Made by a program: the position numbers and the translations under genes. The notes below the pieces were generated by a model. The model worked only from the letters and a program-made list of their open reading frames with translations. It searched no databases and was not told where the DNA came from. A stretch of 64,000 nt of DNA, taken from Didymodactylos carnosus (taxonomy: Eukaryota; Rotifera; Eurotatoria; Philodinida; Philodinidae). Position 1 is the stretch's first letter. The number at the start of each line of letters is the position of its first letter. Shown here in pieces: positions 36,736 to 48,334 of the stretch. The DNA lies in NCBI GenBank assembly GCA_905250885.1, contig CAJNOQ010000092.1:1-64000 (forward strand), given 5' to 3'.

Positions 36736-39700
36736 TTAGAATATAAACAAATTACTTACAACTGTTTTTAATTGATGACTAGCATCGTTTAATGCATGGT
36801 TACATTTATCAATAATATAACCATAATTTGTATCTTGTTCTCGTTTAAGCCATAATCTTAAATGTTTCATTATTTCCTCGTCTACATTATTAATATTATT
36901 ATTATTATTCGAACGTTGTATCGGTGTTTTTGTAGATGTAGTAAAGATTTCACGATGATTAAATTCATTAGATGCATCATGAAATGTATCTCGTGATGAT
37001 TGTTTATTTTGTTGAGATCTTTCATCATCGTTAATCCTACCACCACTATGACTTCCATTATTATCATTTGATTCGTTATAATGTCTTGTTTCGGTAAATG
37101 AATATGAAGTATATTGTTCTTGTCTATTACGTTTAAATGTTAAAGCTAACGCAATAATGCCAATAAAGAGACAAATAACAAACCAAAAACGAATTATTTT
37201 TTTCAAAGTTGTTTTAAAACCTTGATGTTTTATACCAAATGCACATGAACTATTCTTATAATTTAAATAACATACGGGACCACTTGTTTGTATTAAATCC
37301 AAATAAATATCAAAGGGTACATAACGACGATATTTATTTAAAAATTTTTTATGCGATTTTTTCGATAGTCCATAACGTTGTTTTGTATAATTAAAACATT
37401 TCAAGTCAGTATAAGCTGTATATAAATTAGTTGTATTCGGTAATGGTTCATAAGAAAATGTTGTGGGAAAAAATAAATGTTCAAAATCAAGTTTTGATTG
37501 ATGCCATATATCCCATGCTTTATCACTGAATTGTTTAAATAGTGATTTTTTCTCCTCATTTTTTTCTTCTTCTGCCATATTCAATGATTTTTTAATAAAT
37601 TTTTTTGCTTTATCAATTGTCGTTGGCTCTTCTGTTGTTGATGTAGAAAGAATATGATCTTCAATAATTTTAACTTTATTTTGTATTTTGTCGAGTAATG
37701 ATGGATCATCATCATCTGGTTTCAATAATTGATTAACATTCTTTTTTACTTTTTCAATAATATTTGGCTTTTCTTCTGGTGTTTTTAGCAATTGAATTTT
37801 GTCTTTCACTTTTTCTAGAATCGATGATTTATTTGCTTGATCACCGTTATCTGATTTAATCACATTTTTCAATTTTTCTTTCACTCTTTTTGCCATACTT
37901 GGTTTTTCTTGTGTAAATGAATTTTTTAATGATTTTGCTTTATGTTTTACTGTGTCAAAAATGGACTCGTCTTCTTTTTCTCTGGCAGATTTTGTCAATT
38001 TTTTAATTTTTTTAGTTATCTCTTCTTCAGTCTAGAATAAAGTCATAATGAGTCAAAAAATTTACAAAAAGAAGTCTGCTCGAATCTTTCAATCATATTT
38101 CCCATTCTTTCTTTCTATTTTTGCTCACTACTCTTTCTCACAATGTTCTGACTCAATTCAAATACTAAGATCCATGTAGTTCTAGCACTTACTGTTTTTA
38201 GTTTTTCTTTGACTTTATGACCAATATTTGATAGTGTAGTTTCTTCTTTCTTCGTTGATGGATGAACAAGTGGTTTTACTTTCTCTTGAACGGTTTTAAC
38301 AATATTTTTCTTTACATCTTGAGCACTTTCTTTCATTTTGACGACATCCTCTTTAAATTCATTCGCTTTTTCTTTAATATTTTCTATTATATTTTTTTCT
38401 GGTATAATTTTTTCTTTCACTTTATCAACTATCGATGTTGCAGATGATTTTGTAATGTGGTCTTTTGCAGTATTTAATTTTTCTTTTATTGTTTCACCTG
38501 TATTTTCTACATTATTTTTTACTTTTTCTATTTGTTCTTTAACATTATCTAACATAGATGATTTTTCTTTATCATCATCGTCATCATCACTATCATCATC
38601 GTCATCAGATTCAGAGTCAGATTTATCACTCTCGTCATTTATTCCAATTTTTTCTTCTAGTTTTTGAACAATTTTTGTGACTGGCGGAATAACTGTAGTA
38701 ACCTTTTCCTCTATATCATTTGTTTGTTCTTTCAAATTTTGAAGTTTATCTTTAACTGTTTTAGTTAAATGTTCCTAAAATATTCAAAATACGAGTATTC
38801 ATTATTCTATGCAAAACTTTGATAGAATAGATATTTTAAGTCACATAAAAAGATTTCTTTGCTTACACTAATAGTTGTTCTTTTTTCATCGTTGTCATCT
38901 TCACTGTCTTCGTTGGCTGAATTTTGTATTAAAGATTGTAATTTTTCTTCAATATATTCTTGTACATTTTCTTTGTCATCAAAATCTTCCTGACTAACAA
39001 CTTCACGTATTCGAGCTAATTTATCGTCATTATCCAATATTTTCTCTTCTTCTTCTACTTCTTCATTAGTTTTATAATGTTCGTCAGATATTTGTTTATT
39101 TTTTGTACTATTATATTTTTGAAATGGTGCTTTGATGTAATGAAGAATATAATCATTGAACAACGAAGAATTTGAATTGTTTGCTTGTTTTTCATCTTCT
39201 ACTAAGACATTTTTATCTTCTTCATCCGAACTGTTTACATCATCATCACCATCTTCCTGGTCATCAGATTCTTTTTTATTATCAATTTTTTCTTGTAAAT
39301 TACCTTTAAACTTGGAAAAAGTGCCTTTAATTTTACGCTGTAGTTGTTTAACACCAGCTACCAATTCTTCATCCGATAACAATGGCTGAGTTTTTCGCGG
39401 CGTAGTTTCTGTTGTTGGTGTAACGTCAGAAAATGTATTGATAAAGCGTTTATAGAAATTTATACTAAATGTTTGTATAAGATACTTTATCCCAATCGAA
39501 TTATTTCTATCATTAATATTATTATTCGATGACGATGATACTTTATCGATAACTTTATTCTTCAAAACAGTTTCCTTTCTATCTTCATCTAATTTTTGTT
39601 GTTTTAGTAATGGTTGTTGTTGTTGGGATACTTTATCAACAATAGAATTCTAAATTCAAAAGAATAAAATGCACAATTAAACTTTGAATAATGATATAAA

Positions 39701-40616
39701 AAAATTGTAATTTCTTTAAGTGCATAATGTTGATTATCATGGAATTGATTTTTTTAGTTCATATCAACTGAAGTAGGTATTATTGATTGTATGCTAGTGA
39801 GATTTTAATTGTTACCTCTCAAAAGAGTAGCTAAACTATCATCACAAATAGTAGAAATATCCTGATGAAAGCAGTGATAAATGAGGCCAGTTTTTCTTTA
39901 AACTTGTAAAGAACACTTCTAATAATCAAATTTTCAACTAAACTAACATATTTTTCACAGTAACATATTCAGAAAAAAAATAATCTGTTGCGACTTACGA
40001 CTGTGGTGAACGGTGTTTCTTGTAGACTATGCTGTTTGTGACTCGATATTGTTGATGCTAATGGTATTAGAATAAATAAACATTGTACTAATATGAAAAC
40101 TATGAATGTTAGTTGCCAGACGTATGTTTGTGCACGTTCAACCTTCTCCACATCATTGAGATCATAATTCGGATAGAATTTTTTAATAATATATTTTTCA
40201 ACATAATTATAAACGGTTGTATGTGTAAGTTTTGTCCCGAAATACGAGACTACTGAACATATCCAAAATAGTGGAAGTAAAATATCATGATCGATACGTT
40301 GTGGTATTATCAATGAAAACAAAGATGAAAAAAATCGTATAAAAATAGATGAAAATACGCTGTAAATAGTTTTAAATATAAACTTCAACAATGAATATAT
40401 AAGAACTTGTAATTTAATCAAACCAATAAGAGCAACAATAAAACCAATTAAAACAAGAACATAATGTTTATATAAATAAATTTTATAATCGTCAATTATA
40501 CGAGCTTGTTGAATATGTCCAATATAACTGGTAATCTGGTGTACAAAACGACTGTTTACTACCGCTGTTACAAGTGATGATGGATCTGACGGTGGTGATG
40601 GTACTACTGTGGCCAT
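36736..40616 (-). CDS. Unrecognised multi-pass membrane protein with LEA-like K/E repeats
   Basis: Coding exons 39999-40616, 38867-39649, 38193-38774 and 36760-38031 are all phase 0 and give about 1085 residues. The C-terminus is uncertain: reading on to the stop at 36736 adds VSNLFIF, but a good donor (GTAAGTAAT at 36759) suggests a further small exon. Exon 1 encodes several hydrophobic segments (residues ~53-110, ~117-133 and ~172-196). Exons 2-4 are very charged: an acidic block (a run of D and S near residue 510-530), then repeated amphipathic units of 20-26 residues, such as SILEKVKDKIQLLK, NIIEKVKKNVNQLLK, SLLDKIQNKVKII and SIVDKVKEKI. A compact segment with Cys residues precedes a further membrane helix (FWFVICLFIGIIALALTF), then an Asn/Ser-rich tail. 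Repeat composition recalls group 3 LEA and amphipathic lipid-binding proteins, but membership is not shown. Confidence 0.75.
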
Positions 40617-42968
40617 TTTTACTCATTTGCACCTAATCTCGTTTGACTAACATTACTAAATAATAAAAAAAACGAATAATTAGTGATGTATTTACTTTTT
40701 TAATAATAACAAGTTTTCAAGAAGATCTCATTGTTTCAATTAGAAGCTTTAAAAGTTAAAGATTCGTCAACTCAAAACAAAACAGTGTTTGAGTGACACG
40801 TTCATGCTTAGATTTTACTAAAATTGGAACTTCCCTGGAGCATGACCTATATTTCACGGGAGTCACAAAGTATATCCCATTCTGGATATATAACCTGATT
40901 CGAGTATAATTTACATATATATTGATCAAGTGTCCACATGTTGCAAATATCCATACATAGAGACATCTAATAGTAGGATTTGTCGACCGTGGCCGAGCGG
41001 AGTTACCTGCCAATTTTAGACTTTATGTGATCTCTCAAATAATCACTATTATAAACACGCCTTTTTTTATCACTGATCACAAATTTTTTTCACTTTGAGG
41101 AAGTCCCTAAAAGTTTACGTATATCATCGACTATTTTCAAACTTGTGTGATAGTAAATATAGAATTGACTTTTCTGATTTTCAGACAACAATTTTTTTTT
41201 GAGATTACCTCGCTGATCATTTGAATAAATTATCCTTTGTGCAAAAATCAAATTCGGAATTGTCCGAATTATTTTGTTACGCGTGACAGTACAGAAGTAA
41301 CGAAAAAAAATATCTACGCTTTTGTCTATTTTATTTCTTTTGACTCAAAGATTCAAATAGATAATATATCAAAGTTTGTCTGAATGAAAATGAACATGTG
41401 CAATGATGAATAATGATTACTCGCTTGCTTTCGTTCTGTTCGTACATTTTAGACCCAAGTAACAAAACAAATTGAACGAAAGACAAAAATTTGAAATATT
41501 ATATAACATTGTAGACTCTATATAAACACTGCTAGAATATACCTGTTATATAGTAAACAAAATTCTACTGTAATATATCGAGTGTCATGAGGTGTTCGAT
41601 TTTGAGGATAAATTGAAAAAGAAATTCATATTTTTAAGAAAAAAAAAGCTGAATGTTAAAGTACGCAGAAATTTACTCAGAAATTTTGCCGACATTATTT
41701 CAAAATTGAATATTAAAGTGGGAATGATCACTTTCCTATGTTTATGCTATAACGTCAACTGAATTTTTTAAGAAAGAAAAAATTCAGACAAACTATTATT
41801 TGACAATATTATTATTTCGTTTGAACACGTGAGACACGTTTCTTTTTTTAAAGAAATAGAAAAGAACGAAAAAAACAAGAATAATGTATATAATTTATAC
41901 AAAATGAGATGTAACTATGGTAGGTATATCTTAATTCTTATAGAATAATAAACAGAACGTACCCAGCTACTTTCACAAGAAATAAACATTTTTATGTTTT
42001 TGTGTAAGTTTTTCAAAAATAAAAGTCTATGCGAATTTTGGACATACAGTAACTGTCGTTGTTTATTTATTCATCTCCGAAAGTGAAAGTTTGATTATTA
42101 CAAAAATCAAAACTTAACATCTAACGGCCGCATTTTTTTTTTTCTCTTTTCACATAATGTTAAAATGCTCGCTCGAGATCAACTTTTGATAAACCCCGCT
42201 CTCCTTTCTCGTTCCAACATCTATATAGAAGAGATCTAAAAAAAGTTTTATTTTTCCATGGACTAACAATCAGGTTCCACAGTCAACGTATTTATCAATA
42301 CGGACAGTCACGATTAGTTACAAAATGTATGATTAATATAACAATTAATGCGGGATGGAATCACGAATGTGCTTTTCTCTAGAGAGGTAAATTATATAAA
42401 TCTGCCAAAATATAGTGACTATAGAGAATGAATCAGATAAAATAGGCATCACATCTATCTTTTATTTAATAAAAATAAGAAAAAAAACTGCATGTTTAAA
42501 CTATATTCATGTAAAAGAACTAGCACGTACATACAATATTCCTGGTATATGATACGCATCTGAATTTTTCTTAACATGCGAATTGTACGTCATGTATTGA
42601 TGATATCATACTATTACTTTGTTCAAAGAAACTTAATACAAATGTTTTTCTTGACAAGAATGTAATTTAAAAACACCTACTTCGACAAATTAATCGCGAT
42701 TGTTTTTACTTGAAGTAATTCTATATTTCTTATATATATAATAGAAAAAGTGTTTTTCAAGTTCTTTGATCTTTTTTTAGCAACATATAGAAAACAAAAT
42801 AAAATTCGACATCAATAATCCATGAAGATGAATGGTAAGCTATAGTTCGACGTAGCAAGATTCAATAAAAAGGCGTATTTTTCTTTCCTCTTTTAAAAAT
42901 AAATGAGTCGATGCTTCTGTCCCACGTGTCTATCAAGAGAAAAACTAACTGTATAGAATAGAGTCGCG

Positions 42969-43900
42969 TTGGGTAATTATCATAAGGTCATCAAAATTTC
43001 GTCGTATTTCTGAGACAGTTTACTCAATTTTGACCGAAAAAGAAGTGGTATTTAACCGTTAGGTAGATGTGAGTATTTTCTATCGAATGATGTAAAACAA
43101 AAATTTTAGAAGCTGATTAGTGTTAATGAATGCTAATGGAGATGAATTTAACCATTCTTCGACATTACCACGAAACTTCGCATGCCCCCGATACCTAGAA
43201 ATCATTTGTTGAGGTTGTAAAAGTGGCAACATATTTCAGTAAACACAATAAATTTTAGGATATTTAAATTTTTTCCGATACCACCTCCAGTTTTCATATC
43301 TGTTCCCTATCATCATGCCAATACCTTGAGCTCATCCGATTAAACGCTGCGTAGTTCGGGTAAAAAGTTATGTTTTAAAATCCTTCTTTCACTCAATAGA
43401 TAGAGAAACATCTGTAGAATATGAAAAGTTTAACACTTTTTTAATTACTGAAGTATTAAAGGTGCCACCTTAATTAGACTACCAAAAATCATATACAAAA
43501 ATGTGCTAAAATTCGTCAAAACTCATCAGACGGCTTGTTCTACTTTTCACTTCATGTGATAGAGAACAATCTCTTCTACAACTTTTCTACTTGGTTTTAG
43601 TGTCAAATCAATCTCTGTAAGCCGGTGGAATTCAAACTCTGATTTTCCCGTGGAAACTACACAGACTGATCAAAATTACCCCAAATGAGGTGATTATGGT
43701 CAATTGAAAAATGCTTAAATTCATCTCCATTATCATTCATTAACACTAATCAGCTTCTGAAATTTTTGTTTTACATCATTCGATAGGAAATACTCACATC
43801 TACCTAACGGTTAAATACCACTTCTTTTTCGGTCAAAATTGAGCGAACTATGCCAGAAATACGACGAAATTTTGATGACCTTATCATAATTACCCCATGT
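42969..43900. repeat. Inverted-repeat pair A
   Basis: About 180-bp arms: 42969-43152 (GGGTAATTATCATAAGGTCA to GGAGATGAATTTAA) and about 43720-43900 (TTAAATTCATCTCC to TGACCTTATCATAATTACCC) are inverted copies at high identity. The spacer contains the left arm of another pair, so the two are interleaved. Confidence 0.8.
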
Positions 43901-44707
43901 GATTCTATGTGTCGCTGCAGTTCATCTCTGAATGAGAAAAAGATTGATAATCTTATCTTTTTTGTGATGTTTCCGTTTTATCAAATGCTGATAATATGAT
44001 AAACTAGCGCGCCCCCTCCCCCTCTCCCATGAATGAGAAAAGAAGAATAAATCTAAATAAAAAATTTAAGTCAAAAATCGGAGTATGATGACATTAAAGT
44101 CTATATTGACAATAGTTGTCAATTTTTTTGGCTTCTCTATTGTTCAATTGTTGTATCTTCGATAATTTCCTTTTCATATGCAAACGCTAGTCAGTCGATT
44201 GAGTTTAGTGTTTGTTTTTACAAACCTCTCTATGACTTAAATCAACAATGAATTTTTTTTTGGTGATTAAACATTTTAACGTGAGAAAATATTAAGAAAC
44301 AGATGGTCGGTACAGTACTGGCTAAAAGTTCGTAACCTAAAAACAGTCACTTACAAGTTATCCTACAATTATTATCTGTTAAGAAAAAGAATGGACTTCA
44401 TGACCAATTTTTGATAGAAAACTATGGTTTTCCCCAATAGAAAAAGGAAACTTGGAGATATTCTGATAAGTAAAACGAGTTTCAAATCAGTTTTTCAAGA
44501 AGATGTTATAAAAGATCTTTGGAAAACCATGTCCAATTTCAAGAAGTTAAGATATAAATCTATTGATTTTTTTCGTGGATTGATAGCCTAGAGTGTCCTC
44601 TTCAGACTAAATAACCGAATTGCTCATTTAGATGTCTTGCCACTTTTTTATAACCTCAACAAATGATTTCTAGGTATCGGAAGCATACGAAATCTCGTGG
44701 TAATGTT
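43164..44707. repeat. Inverted-repeat pair B, interleaved with pair A
   Basis: The left arm 43164-43230 (ACATTACCACG, CCGATACCTAGAAATCATTT) and the right arm 44637-44707 (AAATGATTTCTAGGTATCGG, CGTGGTAATG) are inverted. Order along the DNA is A, B, A', B', which simple nesting cannot produce. Confidence 0.75.
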
Positions 44708-44819
44708 TTTTTAAAAAAAGTGTAAATATCTCATAAAAAGTTAAACTCGGTGAAAATACCGATTTGGAGCTATTATTGAATAGTTTCACATTTTACTCAA
44801 AATCAGTTCAGCTGACGCA

Positions 44820-44988
44820 AAAATTTAATGAGATATTCGGTTTCACATGTTGAACATGATTTAATTGTTCCACTTTGGAAATGTTCAAAAATTGCGTTGG
44901 TTTTTCATCCGGTTTTGCAGAAAACTTTACTAGTGAAAACAGAAATCATGTTCAACATGTAAAACCGAGTATCTCATCAAATTTTTGA
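44820..44988. repeat. Inverted-repeat pair
   Basis: AAATTTAATGAGATATTCGG at about 44821 onward, followed by TTTCACATGTTGAACATGAT, is inverted at 44944-44988 (ATCATGTTCAACATG ... GAGTATCTCATCAAATTTTT). The spacer is about 85 bp. Confidence 0.7.
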
Positions 44989-45117
44989 GTTGTTTTATTA
45001 GATACGAAATTTGCATATCAGAAATTGTAGACAAGAACGTTCTTTAGTGAGTATTAGAGTATTTTTCTTGAATTCAGTACTGTTCAGGTCAAACAAAATC
45101 GCATGAAAATCATATAT

Positions 45118-45246
45118 GAATCGTGGTATCTGATTTGTCGTCTGGATCGTATAATACGACCGTACAACATCATAAACAATCATACAACTCCGTATGAAAT
45201 CGTAAAGTACGAATCAGATGACAAATCAGATACCATGATTCGTATG
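45118..45246. repeat. Short palindrome rich in TCGTA
   Basis: GAATCGTGGTATCTGATTTG at 45118-45145 is inverted at 45215-45246. The loop and right flank carry many CGTAT/ATACG words. Probably a small fold-back element. Confidence 0.65.
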
Positions 45247-45485
45247 TAAATCGTACATAGTCGTATATGATTTCATACGATCTTGTACAATCGGATAATA
45301 CGATTCAATCATCTGGGTGGATAAATGTGCGGATATTATGATTTTTGAAAACATATAAAAGTTAAAAAACAATTGGCTATCTTGAAAAATTATAAGTTGT
45401 GTGTAATTTAACATTGTCTACTGTTTTGGATAAGTAAATTTAGTATTTCGATTCATTTTACCTCATTTCGAGTTCTATAATTTAA

Positions 45486-46401
45486 ATTTAATACGATATT
45501 CATAAAGTTGAATGTCTCTTAAAGGCCTCTTCCCCTCAGGAAAAAACTTTTTTATCTTACATCCGGTTTCGATGGCGATTTCAGTGATTAATGCTTACTG
45601 TCCTACGAGCTTATGCTAAGAATTTGAAATCGAAACGTTGAAACGCTGCCGAGTTAGTGCGTGACAAGAGGGAAAATCGGGCCCTCAGCAAAAGCGTTAT
45701 AACTTTTTTGTTGGAAAGTGCAGAAAGCTGCGAGAGGCCTCAAATGAAAGTAGACACCTAAATCTAAAATTTGATCTGCGGCGATTTTTGAATTTCGCTT
45801 CTGTTCATTTCCTACACGTATTTTAAGTCAGACCTCTGAAAATAACCCTAATTCGGCGGAGTATTTGCCACTTATCTCTGCACAGAAAACAAAAATCAGA
45901 AATCGCCGCGGATTAAAGTTTAGATAAATGTCTTAGCTTCAAAATAAAAAAGAATAATGAAGGTTTAACGATGAATCGTCTAGGAGTTATTACAACTTTA
46001 CTGTGCCAAAACCATATTCTAAGCAATGATTTCATCATTTCATTAATTATAGTTCAGCGCCTTTTGCAAAACTAGTATAACTCTGCAAGACAAAGTCGTA
46101 CAAACCTGCTGGATATCTCATTCTGATCAGAACACTCTGCTCAACATAGCTTCATATCTGTTAAAACGGACAATCAAATTTAACTAAAACGTGAAATTTA
46201 GAAAAAGATGCTTTTTACGGCTTTCAGAAATCTCTTTCAAAAATATTGAATTTTTGGCAAACTGAGATGGATTCTGAAAGATGACACTTTGGGATACTTA
46301 ACCGTATAGTTACTTCAGTTTCGAAGGTTTCGAAGAAATAATCGAATTCCTGGGGAAGGGGCCTTTAAGAGACATTCAACTTTATGAATATCGTATTAAA
46401 T
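45486..46401. mobile_element. 916-bp inverted-repeat element ending at an assembly scar
   Basis: Terminal arms of about 50 bp: ATTTAATACGATATTCATAA ... (45486-45537) and its inverse ending GAATATCGTATTAAAT at 46401. Further inside, GCGGCGATTT and AAATCGCCGC are also inverted. The right end coincides exactly with the N at 46402. No coding region was recognised. Confidence 0.8.
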
Positions 46402-46404
46402 NCC

Positions 46405-46468
<64 letters not shown>

Positions 46469-46487
46469 CGCGCGCCCCCCCCCCCGG
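46402..46487. other. N plus poly-C/G run, probable assembly or sequencing artefact
   Basis: A single N is followed by about 60 C residues, a short GGCGCGCGC and more C. Nothing like it occurs elsewhere in this AT-rich window. It begins exactly at the end of a strong inverted repeat. Confidence 0.85.
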
Positions 46488-48334
46488 AAGCTAAAATATT
46501 TTATCCCAACTTTTATCTCAATGTCTTCTAAAATAGAAGTCTCTAAAGAGTTACATCAGACTATTTCAGAAGACGCACTCTGAGCACGCCTGATTTGCTT
46601 GACCGATCCACTATCGCGGGAAATCAGTCGTTTCTGAGATAAGCTAGTACAGTGAAGCGAGTCATCTATGCAGTATTCGCTTAAATACTATGCTTAGACA
46701 AATTTTTGTGGACTCATTTTTGTCGACGCTTTTTTTAGTATGTTTTTTCGTAGACGTTTTCTAGCGGTCGCTTTTTTGGACACTTATTTTCTTGCCGTGT
46801 ATATGGGTAACCAAAACAGGTGTTGCAAGTTTTAGTAGTTTTTCTCATATTCGAAGTTTTTATATAAAAATTTCCAAATGTACCGAATAATTTCTTGGAA
46901 CATTTCTCTACCAAACAAAAAAAATAGCATAGAAGTTTCATTAAAAATTGACAAAGAAAGATATGATGCGTATTTTATTTAAAAATATTAATTAAGTCTA
47001 ACTTTTGATGCATAAAGTTCAAGTGTCGTTTTAAAGATATAAACTTTTCGACCAGTATCGTAGAATTTATTTAGAAGTTAGATAGAAAGAAATTTTAAAT
47101 GTTTCTCTACGATCTGTCGATACTGAAATTATTTTTTATATGAGTATATATAATATTGATTTAAATCATCGAGTTTCTAACACAAATAGTTGTCGGTATA
47201 AATTCTTTATTTAACAAGTTAAACAGGAACGAAATATGAAAAATTAAAGATTTAATAATAAAAGTTTATAATATCTTGAGCATAATGAAGAATTCTGTAA
47301 CCTTATCATTAAAAGTTATTCTATCAACATAGCTTTTTAGAACTCTATAAGAAAAATATTTTATTTAAGTTTTGACTTTAGTGAAAGAGAAATTTATCTA
47401 TTGACATACTCTTATTTAAAAGGCAACAGTTTATCTATTTAATTATTTTCCAAGGCCATAATATTAGGAAAAATGAATATTTACGTACTTAAATAGGCAT
47501 TATTGTAAAAATACCAAGATGTACCAAAACCGGTATAATTTAAGAAGTAATTAAATCAGATAATTGAAAAAATAAATAGATTGTTTTACATGAACCATGA
47601 CAATGAAAATATTTTTTTTCTTTATCTACAACGAAAATCATACAAAATCAAACTATTCATTCTTCAATTCGAATAATATCTGATTGTTCACACGATAAAC
47701 GCGTGTAATTATCGTTCCTTAACACAATTGATTGTAATAGCTATCTTGTTCTGCAAGAGAGAACACCCGCTATCTTTTTTAGGTAAATATGAAGAAAAAA
47801 TGACAATCATAATAAAAATCAGATTTATTCTGTGTGAAAATCTAAGCCTAAGTTCTCCATTCAGACTTCTATTATTTTATTAAATTCTATGTAGAGAGAC
47901 ATATATCTGTCCAATGCCATTGTGTATAGATTCGATGGAGCTGTGTGTAGATATGGACAAAGATAAATATTTTTTATTACAAATGATACTCTCCGTTTAT
48001 AAAAATTACTTAGTTCTCATTCTATATCAGTAACCTAAATATTTGACTACATATATTAGTTAAAGAATCACATTAAGAATCTCTTGTCTAATATTTCTAT
48101 TTCTTTATCTCAGAAACTATGAATTTTGCCTTCCGTTATATTTCTTTTCTTTTTTCTTGTTTTTTGAAGTTTTTCTTTTCGTCATAAAGCTAATGTACCA
48201 GAATAAAAAAATGTATCTTTTTTTTTATTAGTCAATAAATATCTAGAGACCATACACAATTTGTTTTAGATTATAGATCAAAAAAAAATTAAACAATATA
48301 CAAAACAAAAATTAGTCTATTATGATTTTTATTT

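Larger units (their letters stand above)
40617..48334. other. Intergenic region dense in inverted-repeat elements
   Basis: A 7.7-kb gap upstream of the repeat membrane-protein gene and downstream of METTL16. From 42.97 to 46.40 kb it is almost continuous inverted-repeat DNA (listed separately), ending in an N and a poly-C run. The rest is AT-rich with no supported gene. A tRNA-like A-box string (GTGGCCGAGCGG) at about 40989-41000 has no matching B box. Confidence 0.6.
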
